From the IMG/VR virus record IMGVR_UViG_3300042261_002385, positions 124,001-188,000 of that record: a stretch of DNA of 64,000 nt. One strand, written 5' to 3'. Shown here one piece after another: positions 37,397 through 44,752 of the stretch. The stretch is from a virus. Within the stretch, counting starts at the first letter, position 1; every line of letters begins with the position of its first letter. A program made the position numbers and the translations under genes. The notes beneath the pieces are model-generated. The model did not search any database and was not told the origin of the DNA. It saw nothing but the letters and a program-made list of their open reading frames with translations.

Positions 37397-38035
37397 TTAG
37401 TATTTATAGTTCTTAGTAGATTTACGACACTTAATTTGACTTTTCACATTATTCATTTCTGAACTACCAAACTCAAGTCTAGCATTTTTTCTTTTCATTA
37501 CTAAGCCTTCAATCATATCAATTGGTGTTAGTTGATTGAAAAGATCGTAGAATCCATTAAGATAAGATTTGACTCGTAATACATTTTCAGAAACTGTGAA
37601 TAAGTAATCTTTTTCTGAATTAATTTGACCATAAAGCTGGTCTAAAAGACTGACTCTTTCTTCAAATGTTTTACCAACTAAATATTCGCCATCAAAGCAT
37701 AGAATATCAAAAATTACAAACTTATGATTGAATGGTTGACTAGTTTCATCCAATTTTGATTTATTGAGATATTCGCCATTAAGTATCATCCATCCACCAT
37801 TTCCTCTATAAAGAGACTTGACTTCTTCATCGGTCAGTCTAAAATTAGTTAGTCTTTGATTGTGACGGTTCATCACGATAAATTTAAGACCATTTGTAAA
37901 AATCAAACAGTTAGAACCATTGAGTTTTGGCTGTGCTAAAAGACTATCATTGTCCCAGAAGTTTAAATCATCCGGCGATATAGCATTTTTAGGTCGAGGA
38001 GGATAAATATAACGATAGTTTATATATTTTGGCAT
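37397..38035 (-). CDS. ATP-dependent polynucleotide ligase (nucleotidyltransferase domain only)
   Basis: 212 residues. Motif I PKLNGSN with K37 as the AMP-accepting Lys. Motif III near residue 88, LNGEYL; motif IIIa FVIFDIL; motif IV IEGLVMKRK; motif V VKSQIKCRK near the C-terminus. No OB-fold or C-terminal domain is present, so it is a minimal ligase, closer in size to small RNA or DNA ligases of phages. The Asn in K-x-N-G (instead of Asp) is seen in some RNA ligases. Preceded by a host-type promoter. DNA versus RNA substrate cannot be told. Confidence 0.78.
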   Translation of the reverse strand: MPKYINYRYIYPPRPKNAISPDDLNFWDNDSLLAQPKLNGSNCLIFTNGLKFIVMNRHNQRLTNFRLTDEEVKSLYRGNGGWMILNGEYLNKSKLDETSQPFNHKFVIFDILCFDGEYLVGKTFEERVSLLDQLYGQINSEKDYLFTVSENVLRVKSYLNGFYDLFNQLTPIDMIEGLVMKRKNARLEFGSSEMNNVKSQIKCRKSTKNYKY

Positions 38036-38039
38036 ATCA

Positions 38040-38071
38040 CAAAGATAGTAAATTAGGTATTAATTGACAAA
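38040..38071 (-). promoter_or_regulatory. Bacteroidota-type (host sigma) promoter
   Basis: TTTG, 20 bases, TATCTTTG on the minus strand, four bases before the ATG at 38035. Same architecture and -7 sequence as at 32164. Confidence 0.65.
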
Positions 38072-38091
38072 TTTGTAAAATAAATTTTTAG

Positions 38092-38162
38092 AGGTTGGGG
38101 ATAGAATTTCACTACCGTAATGGACTTTGCGAGTCCACGCCTAAATACTCAGCCACCCAACC
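38092..38162 (-). tRNA. tRNA-like gene, possible tRNA-Cys(GCA)
   Basis: 71 bases fold as a cloverleaf on the minus strand. Acceptor GGTTGGG/CCCAACC has 7 perfect pairs. The D arm is GCT...GGC, the anticodon stem TGGAC/GTCCA and the loop TCGCAAA (anticodon GCA). The T stem is GGTAG/CTATC with one wobble. Discriminator is T, as in Cys tRNAs. Odd points: C instead of T at position 33, no GG in the D loop, T loop TGAAATT instead of TTCRANY, and no encoded CCA. It may be a diverged tRNA, a decaying one or a tRNA mimic. Confidence 0.5.
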
Positions 38163-38169
38163 GTGTTTA

Positions 38170-38310
38170 TTAAGAATTAATTTCCTCTTGAAGTTGATAC
38201 ATTAATTGTTGATACTGAAAATCTTGAGCCATTGATATCAAATCAGGTAGATTTTCAAAATCAATTTCAGGATTTTCTAAATAATCATTGATAACTTGAG
38301 TAGTGTCCAT
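38170..38310 (-). CDS. Small acidic protein, 46 residues
   Basis: MDTTQVINDYLENPEIDF begins it and it ends in a Gln-rich helix. ATG at 38310 with TATATTTG (-7-like) about 15 bases upstream and a run of A before the start. It ends seven bases before the tRNA-like gene, so they may share a transcript. Together with the tRNA-like gene it fills the 38036-38356 interval. Confidence 0.5.
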   Translation of the reverse strand: MDTTQVINDYLENPEIDFENLPDLISMAQDFQYQQLMYQLQEEINS

Positions 38311-38324
38311 TTTTTTTATTTATA

Positions 38325-38332
38325 CAAATATA
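38325..38332 (-). promoter_or_regulatory. Possible host-type -7 element
   Basis: TATATTTG on the minus strand upstream of the 46-residue gene. The -33 element is weak (ATTG at 18 bases). Confidence 0.35.
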
Positions 38333-38356
38333 CAAATAAAAATTAAAAGTCAATAA

Positions 38357-39178
38357 TCAATTAAATATATTTTGTTTAAATCTCATGGTCCCATCAGGAT
38401 TTAAGGTGCAAATAAATTGAAATTGTGTTTGATAAAATCCATCGATTTCTTTATCCGAGATGAATTTATCAGAAACGCCTTCGAAGACTGACCAATTCTG
38501 TTTACTTATTAATTCACAACTATAAGAGTCACAAACTCTTACCACTAAATATTCACTACTACCAATATTTAGATTTATTATCTGACCTGGTTCAAATTTT
38601 AGATTTGAAGTAAATGCAACTTTATATTCATTTTTAATTAAATCAAAGTAATTGAAAACTGACTTCTCTAAATATTCACTTCTGAAATAACTATTATTTA
38701 CCGGAATTAAGCAATCTGATATATTTACATATTCAGCTAAGTTAAATTCATCAAAAGATGGAATATATTTCCAATTTTTACCAGTATCATTATCATATCC
38801 AAAAAAACTTCTTAGAGAGTTTAGTAGGAAGTCATAAGTTTTTGGCGCTTTTTGTTTTAACATAGAAAGACCAGTTCCATACCCACCATCGGATAAAACT
38901 ATTTGAACACCAGAAAGTTGGTAGAATTTTATTTGTAGAATATCTTGTAATATTTTTTGTGTATTAAATTCATACTCAGTATCAGAGTAGTAAGAATCAT
39001 CAGTAATAGAGGGTCTTTTTTTAGTTCTTATACCATAGGTGTTAGAATTATTTCTTATTACAGCTTGTCCACCGGTTCCTATTCTTAAGTCATTATCACC
39101 AAAGATAAATAACTTTTCAGGAGTGGATTTTACATCATCAACTGACCAATATCCGTTAAAAATTTCAATTTCTTTCAT
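38357..39178 (-). CDS. Conserved phage-type protein with FGDN-GGQA core
   Basis: 273 residues. Residues about 20-60 read LFIFGDNDLRIGTGGQAVIR followed by YGIRTKKRPS. This arrangement (F-G-D-N, R-x-G-x-GGQA, then GI-x-TK-x-x-S) recurs in uncharacterised phage and bacterial proteins and looks like a nucleotide- or ADP-ribose-type Rossmann/macro-like site. The last third (FEPGQIINLNIGSSEYLVVR) is a beta-rich appended domain. It overlaps the upstream gene by 14 bases within an operon. Confidence 0.6.
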   Translation of the reverse strand: MKEIEIFNGYWSVDDVKSTPEKLFIFGDNDLRIGTGGQAVIRNNSNTYGIRTKKRPSITDDSYYSDTEYEFNTQKILQDILQIKFYQLSGVQIVLSDGGYGTGLSMLKQKAPKTYDFLLNSLRSFFGYDNDTGKNWKYIPSFDEFNLAEYVNISDCLIPVNNSYFRSEYLEKSVFNYFDLIKNEYKVAFTSNLKFEPGQIINLNIGSSEYLVVRVCDSYSCELISKQNWSVFEGVSDKFISDKEIDGFYQTQFQFICTLNPDGTMRFKQNIFN

Positions 39179-39530
39179 TTGTATTTTTGTAATTTATGTG
39201 ATCTGAAATTGTTGGTAGTTTTGTTTCTTTCCACTTATCAATTCCAAGTAAATAGTCTATTTTCTTTTGTCTGAGTGTTTGTTTATCATAAATACTCATC
39301 ATATCGATATAATTTCCAATTAATTGTCGGTCAATAGAACACCTAATGCCTCTTTTTGAAACATATTCTCTATAAACAGGTGTGTGATATTCATAGGCAT
39401 AGTATTGACCATAATCGTGGTCAAAATAATCCCCATCATCATACCAATAATAAAACCAATCATTATACTCTTGATAACTTTCTTTATAAATATCTCGAGC
39501 TAAAATGTCCCATTTATTCTTTTTCATCAA
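39165..39530 (-). CDS. Tyr/Asp-rich hypothetical protein
   Basis: 121 residues; an aromatic and acidic stretch (YYWYDDGDYFDHDYGQYYAY) near residues 27-46 is striking, followed by a basic helical end. It overlaps both neighbours by 14-17 bases, so it is an operon member. Function unknown. Confidence 0.55.
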   Translation of the reverse strand: MMKKNKWDILARDIYKESYQEYNDWFYYWYDDGDYFDHDYGQYYAYEYHTPVYREYVSKRGIRCSIDRQLIGNYIDMMSIYDKQTLRQKKIDYLLGIDKWKETKLPTISDHINYKNTNERN

Positions 39531-39861
39531 CTAGTTTTCCTATTCTCCAATCTCTTACATTAATCTTGAAGTCCTCAAAAGAATGAGATTGTGACATTAT
39601 TTCTATTTTAGTATTTATTTCTTCTATTAAGTCTTTTAATTCCGAATCTCTTACTCTACCCCATCCATCATAAACACAAACTATTTCGTCTCTTTTAGAT
39701 GCGACAAACCACATAGTTGCGTTTTTATAGATATCTAAATATTGTTGAGTTTGTTGGACATACTCAATTCCCGATTGACGAGTTTTACCATCAACGTTAA
39801 TATAAACTACAAATATAGGATTGTTTAGGTCTAGCTCTTGATTTTTTTGAGATTGAAACAT
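39514..39861 (-). CDS. Hypothetical alpha/beta protein
   Basis: 115 residues. Core PIFVVYINVDGKTRQSGIEY and MWFVASKRDEIVCVYDGWG suggest a single alpha/beta domain. TTAGTATATA lies about 13 bases upstream of the ATG. Unknown function. Confidence 0.55.
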   Translation of the reverse strand: MFQSQKNQELDLNNPIFVVYINVDGKTRQSGIEYVQQTQQYLDIYKNATMWFVASKRDEIVCVYDGWGRVRDSELKDLIEEINTKIEIMSQSHSFEDFKINVRDWRIGKLVDEKE

Positions 39862-39897
39862 AAGTTTTCTCTTTTATATACTAAAAAAGAAAAAAAG

Positions 39898-40377
39898 TTA
39901 ATCTAGATATCTTACGTCTTTATGTGGGTCTTTAGATTGACCAGAATGTGTCCATAGTCTAGCAAATGGTGTAGTGAAAAAATTGTTATAAATTAATGTA
40001 TCATCTATATGTAGGTTTATTCCCATCTCTTTACAATATTCACCTTTGACTTTGTCCCAGTCTTCTGGATTAAATTTTCTTTGAACTGTGCCATCAGGAA
40101 ACTGAATTTTTCCAGTCTGTTCAGCTCCAATGCTTTTTAAATAGTCATATACTGAAAATTTGTGCGTCCATTTAATACCAAAGTCATTTAATTGTTTTTC
40201 AAATTCACTATCCCAACGACCACCTGTAATAATATGGACTTCACCTCCTGAGTTTACAAAAGATTGTGTAAGAAATGCGAAGAACTCTGGCATTCCATCA
40301 ATAACACCGTGAACATCAAGTCCAATTTTAAATTTAGAACCTAATTCTTCATTTACCATATTAGTAAATTTTTTCAT
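39898..40377 (-). CDS. HAD-like hydrolase with leader-like N-terminus
   Basis: 159 residues. GLDVHGVIDGM (D21 and likely catalytic Asp, with H replacing the usual Asp at +2) is HAD motif I, VHIITGGR is motif II, and NLHIDDTLIYNNFF is motif IV. The unusual DVHG rather than DxDG means activity is uncertain. It starts MKKFTNMVNEELGS, a shortened version of the shared leader with VNE at the candidate cleavage site. TTAATATATA lies six bases upstream of the ATG. Confidence 0.7.
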   Translation of the reverse strand: MKKFTNMVNEELGSKFKIGLDVHGVIDGMPEFFAFLTQSFVNSGGEVHIITGGRWDSEFEKQLNDFGIKWTHKFSVYDYLKSIGAEQTGKIQFPDGTVQRKFNPEDWDKVKGEYCKEMGINLHIDDTLIYNNFFTTPFARLWTHSGQSKDPHKDVRYLD

Positions 40378-40396
40378 AGAAAGTATATATTAAATA

Positions 40397-40789
40397 TTAA
40401 AAATATCTTCTTAAAACCTTATTCAGCTTAGCTTCTCTTATTTCATCAGGTTCAAGTGACAATTCAGTATATTCAATAAATATAGTAAAAATTAAACCAG
40501 GTAAAAAGAAAAATAAAAAACTTATCAAGTATCCTAAAAAAATTGATACTATCACATTTAAACTTAAATAACTATCAACTAAATAGATAGAAAAAAAATT
40601 GATAGAAGTAAATAACAAAGAAAATAATACTAGATATTTTTTTTCAGATTTTGCAAAATCATCACTGTAAATTGAAAAGAAGATACCTGCAAAAGAACCA
40701 AAAGATGCTAATGCTGATAAAGATAGAGCTGATATCAAAAGATTTTTAAAGCTTTTTCTGAAAATCTTTTGCATTTTATAAAAGAACAT
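40397..40789 (-). CDS. Small multi-pass membrane protein
   Basis: 130 residues. Three hydrophobic segments (about 20-38, 48-72, 75-105) separated by short charged loops, basic N-terminus inside, and a charged C-terminal tail ending KLNKVLRRYF. No signal-peptide cleavage site evident. Unknown function; an inner-membrane modifier such as a holin-like or superinfection-exclusion protein is possible but unsupported. Confidence 0.55.
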   Translation of the reverse strand: MFFYKMQKIFRKSFKNLLISALSLSALASFGSFAGIFFSIYSDDFAKSEKKYLVLFSLLFTSINFFSIYLVDSYLSLNVIVSIFLGYLISFLFFFLPGLIFTIFIEYTELSLEPDEIREAKLNKVLRRYF

Positions 40790-40793
40790 TAAT

Positions 40794-41420
40794 TCAATTA
40801 TTTTTTTCTAAGAATGTCTTAGTGTAGACATCTTTTATAGCTTGAACACCATTTGGTTTAATTTCTCGAGTTCCTATTCCAGCAAAATTTTGATATAGTA
40901 TTTTTGGACAATTACACTCAACATATGACAATGAAGAATAAGACCACCTAAACCATTTGTCTCTCATTTGGTCAAAAACATAAACTTCTTTTTGATTATT
41001 TATAGCCATTTGACAAGCGTATCCGGTTCCACCGTCTACCATATCATATTTTCCTTTATTGTAATATCCTTTTGGATTCTTTTCACCTTTTTTTACAATT
41101 GAACCAATTGCGATTACTTGTTCAGAATACTTTACTTGTGCCCAATTACGAGCAAGTAGATTCATATATTTATGAATACCATATCGATTTAACCATTTAT
41201 TTGCCCTATTTACCTCAACAACGCCTTCTTTATAATCATCTTCTGATATTTCAACTTTATTATCCGAGACGTGATAAGATGTTTTGTAAGAGTAAGCACG
41301 AGTTTTGACTCCAAATTCTTTTCCAATATTTTCCCATTCAGTGTCTGAACCAACAGCACCTCCGGAATGACAAACAATATTTGTCAAATCTAACTTTTTG
41401 TTATCAAAAATATCAATCAT
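40794..41420 (-). CDS. SLOG-superfamily Rossmann protein
   Basis: 208 residues. VCHSGGAVGSDTEWENIG near residue 17 is the S-G-G-A-x-G-x-D motif of the SLOG/DprA-like nucleotide-binding superfamily (YspA/TALE-associated type). A C-terminal FAGIGTREI fits the closing strand. Members sense or process nucleotides, several in phage-host conflict. It overlaps the next gene by eight bases. Confidence 0.7.
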   Translation of the reverse strand: MIDIFDNKKLDLTNIVCHSGGAVGSDTEWENIGKEFGVKTRAYSYKTSYHVSDNKVEISEDDYKEGVVEVNRANKWLNRYGIHKYMNLLARNWAQVKYSEQVIAIGSIVKKGEKNPKGYYNKGKYDMVDGGTGYACQMAINNQKEVYVFDQMRDKWFRWSYSSLSYVECNCPKILYQNFAGIGTREIKPNGVQAIKDVYTKTFLEKNN

Positions 41421-41673
41421 CTAACAATTCTCTTAGTAAAAATTCTCTGTTAAGTTCAGTATTTTTGTCGAAAATGACACTAATTTGTGAAAAAACTCTT
41501 CCTTCAAAATAAGTATTTGATACAGTGATTTTATATTTTGAATTAAGATAAAATGGATTAACATACTTTATAAGTAACATTCTTGCATTGTCTATATTAG
41601 TTACAACTTCCGGAAAGGTGTATGTTTTTAAAATCTGTTCTTTATTTTCTAAATATAAATTTACCTCTGTCAT
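41413..41673 (-). CDS. Small hypothetical protein
   Basis: 86 residues, alpha/beta (starts MTEVNLYLENKEQILKTY). Overlaps both neighbours (8 and 4 bases), a tightly coupled operon member. No family recognised. Confidence 0.5.
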   Translation of the reverse strand: MTEVNLYLENKEQILKTYTFPEVVTNIDNARMLLIKYVNPFYLNSKYKITVSNTYFEGRVFSQISVIFDKNTELNREFLLRELLDD

Positions 41674-41858
41674 ACACCTAAATTTTTTTTATATATTCTT
41701 TTTATTTTCAAAACTCTACTTTGTATTTTAAAAAACTTATTTTTTTTATTTATCATTTCATCATAAAGAGAAATACTTACACCACCCATACCATAAGAAG
41801 AGTTTATTTGCATCTTTAACAACATCAATTCATTCCTTAGTTTATTCATGATGGTCAA
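41670..41858 (-). CDS. Small basic hypothetical protein
   Basis: 62 residues, helical and Lys/Met-rich, starting MTIMNKLRNELMLLKMQ. ATGA-type overlap with the following gene and 17-base overlap with the upstream metallophosphoesterase. Unknown function. Confidence 0.5.
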   Translation of the reverse strand: MTIMNKLRNELMLLKMQINSSYGMGGVSISLYDEMINKKNKFFKIQSRVLKIKRIYKKNLGV

Positions 41859-42441
41859 TTTGATGAATTTCTCTTTTTTCCATAATTCTCATAATATCTC
41901 CTATATTAAAAGGTCGATATTCTCCAAAAATTCTATAAGCTACATCTACTCCGACATCCATAGAACGACCGTAATCAGGAATTGAACCGTGACTGTGTCC
42001 ATAAAGATGAATTACTCCTTTGTGACTTCCATTCCAAACTCTATGTGAATAGTGTGAAAGGAATAACTCAGTTTTTCCTAAACTAAGATGTAAAACATCT
42101 TGAACAGATGAAAAAAGGTCGATGGGATTAAAAGTAGTGTCGTGAAATTTTACTTCTTTGTCAACAATATGTTGGTCGTGATTTCCTAAAATAAGATGTA
42201 TATTCTGACAAACAATTGAGTCTCTGAACAATTTGATATTATGTATGCCTCCAAAACTCCAGTCTCCTAAATGATAAAGTATATCGTCTTCTTTTACATA
42301 GCGGTTGATACCATCAACTAAAGCTTGGTTCATTTCCCAAACAGAATTAAAGTTTCGATAACCTCTTTGCCAACGAGAAACACCGGGTCCGGCTATATTT
42401 GTATGGCCATAGTGAGTGTCTGATGTTATCCATATATTCAT
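41842..42441 (-). CDS. Calcineurin-like metallophosphoesterase
   Basis: 199 residues. Full motif set: SDTHYGH (D8, H10), HLGDWSFGG, LILGNHDQH, LFLSHYSH and LYGHSHG. Compact YfcE/MPE-like family size. Possible cyclic-nucleotide phosphodiesterase or phosphatase; substrate unknown. It is first in a minus-strand operon reaching to about 38357 and has a host-type -7 element upstream. Confidence 0.85.
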   Translation of the reverse strand: MNIWITSDTHYGHTNIAGPGVSRWQRGYRNFNSVWEMNQALVDGINRYVKEDDILYHLGDWSFGGIHNIKLFRDSIVCQNIHLILGNHDQHIVDKEVKFHDTTFNPIDLFSSVQDVLHLSLGKTELFLSHYSHRVWNGSHKGVIHLYGHSHGSIPDYGRSMDVGVDVAYRIFGEYRPFNIGDIMRIMEKREIHQIDHHE

Positions 42442-42445
42442 AAGA

Positions 42446-42453
42446 CAAATATA
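42446..42453 (-). promoter_or_regulatory. Host-type -7 element, weak -33
   Basis: TATATTTG before the ATG at 42441. No good TTTG at 19-20 bases, so a weaker member of the host-type class. Confidence 0.4.
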
Positions 42454-42514
42454 GTTATTTTTTTAGAACTTTAATAATGTCAATATATAAAATATAAAAA
42501 TTATTAATCACTTA

Positions 42515-43387
42515 ATGAAAAAACTCTCTTCTCAAGTCGGTAACACTCCTCTTTTAAAAATCTCAGATAGAATATTTGCAAAATTTGAAGGTCAAAATCC
42601 TTCTGGTTCAGTGAAAGACAGAATGGCATCTTATATTATAAATGACGCCGAAGAAAGGGGATTAATAAAAAAAGGTGATACAATTATTGAAGCTACTTCT
42701 GGAAACTCTGGTATTGCTTTTGCTTTTTTGGCTTCCGAAAGAGGATATAAGTGTATTATTGTTATGCCAAGAAATATGTCAGAAGAAAGAAAACAAATGT
42801 TAAGACTATATGGGGCAGAATTAATCGAAGTTGAAGATGGTAAATTTGATGAAGCAATTGCACTCAGAGATAGATTAGCTGAAGAAAACGGATACTTCAA
42901 TCCAAATCAATTTCACAACCCACTCAATATAGAAGCTCATATAAAAGGAACAGGAGTTGAGATTTTATATCAACATACAAACACTATTTTAGCTTTTGTT
43001 GATGGAACAGGAACAGGTGGAACTCTTATGGGAACTACAAGACTTTTAAAAATGTATCATCCAAATATGCACGTTGTAGCAGTAGAACCAGCAGAATCTC
43101 CAGTAATGTCTGGTGGAGAACCTGGTTTACACGGAATTCAAGGAATCGGAGATGGTTCTAAATTTATGGTCGATTTGAAAGAAGTTGATGACATTATTGT
43201 TATATCTACAGAAGAAGCCATTCAAAGAGCAAAAAGACTTGCTACTGAACAAGGTCTATTTGTTGGAATAAGTTCTGGGGCTAACATCTTAGCGTCTGAA
43301 AGATTTTTAGAAAAGAACAGTCACTTAGAAGGTAATATCATAACTATTCTTTGTGATAGAGGTGAGAGATATCTTTCTTGTTTTTAA
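42515..43387 (+). CDS. cysM: Cysteine synthase (O-acetylserine sulfhydrylase, CysM-like)
   Basis: 290 residues, full length for the family. K34 in GSVKDR is the PLP Schiff-base lysine, TSGNSG near 65 binds the substrate carboxylate, GTGTGGT near 170 cradles the PLP phosphate and SSGAN near 265 closes the site. It would convert O-acetylserine plus sulfide (or thiosulfate for CysM types) to cysteine in the cytoplasm. CysM rather than CysK is favoured by overall look, not proven. An auxiliary metabolic gene for cysteine supply, perhaps to feed virion protein synthesis or redox control. A CAATATATAAAA motif lies about 30 bases upstream. Confidence 0.92.
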   Translation: MKKLSSQVGNTPLLKISDRIFAKFEGQNPSGSVKDRMASYIINDAEERGLIKKGDTIIEATSGNSGIAFAFLASERGYKCIIVMPRNMSEERKQMLRLYGAELIEVEDGKFDEAIALRDRLAEENGYFNPNQFHNPLNIEAHIKGTGVEILYQHTNTILAFVDGTGTGGTLMGTTRLLKMYHPNMHVVAVEPAESPVMSGGEPGLHGIQGIGDGSKFMVDLKEVDDIIVISTEEAIQRAKRLATEQGLFVGISSGANILASERFLEKNSHLEGNIITILCDRGERYLSCF

Positions 43388-43427
43388 TTTTTTAAAATTA
43401 ATATATATCTAAAACTTATTGATAATA

Positions 43428-43952
43428 ATGAGATATTTACAACTATTTGAAAACTTTGACGATAATAAGCCAGTAATCGATGCTCTTAAAACTATCCTAA
43501 GATGCATTAATAGTGGAAAAAAAATATCATCTGAAATAAATGGCGGTAAGTTAATGGACTTACACGATAAGTGTGAAGATCCGCAAGTGCAAGAATTTTT
43601 AGTGAAAGCAGCTGAAGTAGCAGGAGAAGAAATTCAAGGAACTATTATTGATTTAAATTTTGAATTTGATAAAAATGAATTAGAAGGTTTAATTAGAATA
43701 TTAGAGGCGAATCCAGAAAAAGATGAAGATTCTAATTTTAAAATCGAAAGATTTACAAAATTAACAAATGAGTCTTTACACAATTTTCATCATATATCCG
43801 AAGAAGAGTTAAATCTATTTTCTCAAGTTCCAGCCCTCGAAGAACTAATTACTAAAATGAAAGTTAGACTTGAAAAAGATGGTATACATTTCGATGAAAA
43901 CGATTTAGAGACTGTAGAAATTCTTAAGTCACAAGGAATAATCACTGAATAA
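43428..43952 (+). CDS. Putative packaged protein with leader
   Basis: 174 residues from ATG at 43428 (MRYLQLFENFDDNKPV). A TTG nine bases upstream is in frame, but the ATG gives a leader-type N-terminus. The leader matches in basic start, Phe and Phe positions and lacks a classical I-x-E site. The mature part is acidic and helical, no known motif. TTAATATATA lies 20 bases upstream. The end overlaps the convergent homing-endonuclease gene by 11 bases. Confidence 0.68.
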   Translation: MRYLQLFENFDDNKPVIDALKTILRCINSGKKISSEINGGKLMDLHDKCEDPQVQEFLVKAAEVAGEEIQGTIIDLNFEFDKNELEGLIRILEANPEKDEDSNFKIERFTKLTNESLHNFHHISEEELNLFSQVPALEELITKMKVRLEKDGIHFDENDLETVEILKSQGIITE

Positions 43953-44646
43953 AAGATTTTAGACTATCCCAAAGTATTCTAAAAACATCATCTATCTGAT
44001 CATATCTAATTTTAATTAGATTAATAAAATTCTCTTCAGAGAATATTTCTTTCTTTTTATCTAATTCTTTGAATTTATCAAAAGTCTTTACACCACCGAT
44101 TTCACTTATCGGTTCAAAATGGTGTCTACCTAAAAAATCAACACAAATAATATATTTAGGTAGATAAAAACTGAAACCATTCCAATTTTCAATATATTCT
44201 ACATTCCATTTATTTAGAAAATCTTGGATCTCTTTTTTTCCGACTAAATCTGATTGAGTAATTTTATCTAAAATAATTGACTCTTCATTTTGTCGAAATT
44301 CAGGTGCTTTTCCTTCTAAGTGACTTGTGGGCCTTTGTTCATATACGACTCCATTATAAACAATTTTAATATTATTTAAAGCACCTGTATATTGAGTCAA
44401 TGAGTAATCATATTTTTCTCCCCAAACTTTTTTAGATTCTTTTATAAACTCTTCAGTTGTTTTTTTATCAATTTTTTTCTCTGGGCATCTTCCAGATAAA
44501 TGCTTGGAAACATTTTGATTATAAACTACACCATCAAGCTCAATTTGAACTTGCTCTGTAAGCGTAATTTTATCAGGTAAGTTAGGATAATTATACTTAT
44601 ATCCGTGTTTATTTCTAGCCTTTTCTAAGAAATCTCGTTTTTTCAC
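43942..44646 (-). CDS. Vsr-like (EDxHD) homing endonuclease with DUF723-type repeats
   Basis: 234 residues. Two copies of a DUF723-type repeat (1-60 and 65-118) end in KHLSGRCPE and SHLEGKAPE, the DNA-recognition part of such enzymes. The nuclease part follows: FYLPKYIICVDFLGRHHFEP with D170, H175/H176 and E178, then GGVKTFDKFKELDKKKE and LIKIRYD, typical of Vsr-like free-standing homing nucleases. It starts with GTG, four bases after a TATATA motif. It lies beside uvsX, a plausible homing neighbourhood. Confidence 0.75.
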   Translation of the reverse strand: MKKRDFLEKARNKHGYKYNYPNLPDKITLTEQVQIELDGVVYNQNVSKHLSGRCPEKKIDKKTTEEFIKESKKVWGEKYDYSLTQYTGALNNIKIVYNGVVYEQRPTSHLEGKAPEFRQNEESIILDKITQSDLVGKKEIQDFLNKWNVEYIENWNGFSFYLPKYIICVDFLGRHHFEPISEIGGVKTFDKFKELDKKKEIFSEENFINLIKIRYDQIDDVFRILWDSLKSFIQ

Positions 44647-44650
44647 ATAT

Positions 44651-44660
44651 TATATATAAA
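44651..44660 (-). promoter_or_regulatory. Leaderless-class promoter motif
   Basis: TTTTATATATA then ATAT then GTG at 44646, four-base spacing. Confidence 0.5.
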
Positions 44661-44667
44661 AAATCCT

Positions 44668-44710
44668 CACCCTCTTTCAAGATTTTTTTTATTTTTATTG
44701 AAAGGGGGTG
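44668..44710. other. 13-bp hairpin upstream of uvsX
   Basis: CACCCTCTTTCAA (44668-44680) pairs with TTGAAAGGGGGTG (44698-44710) with one G-T wobble; the loop is A/T-only apart from its first base. It lies between divergent promoters and may be a terminator, an insulator or an RNA element. Confidence 0.55.
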
Positions 44711-44717
44711 TTATTAA

Positions 44718-44728
44718 TTTAATATATA
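44718..44728 (+). promoter_or_regulatory. Late-type promoter motif of uvsX, long leader
   Basis: TTTAATATATA followed by a 24-base A/T leader to the ATG at 44753. Confidence 0.5.
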
Positions 44729-44752
44729 AAAATAAAAAAATAGAATTTAATT

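Noticed and set aside
38092-38162. Plus-strand reading as tRNA-Ala(TGC)
   Set aside because: Acceptor and anticodon stems pair on both strands, and the loop has T at 33, but the T arm does not pair on plus; minus has all four stems.
43419-43430. TTG start nine bases upstream of the packaged-protein gene
   Set aside because: The ATG at 43428 gives the leader-type N-terminus shared with other genes; the TTG adds only MII.
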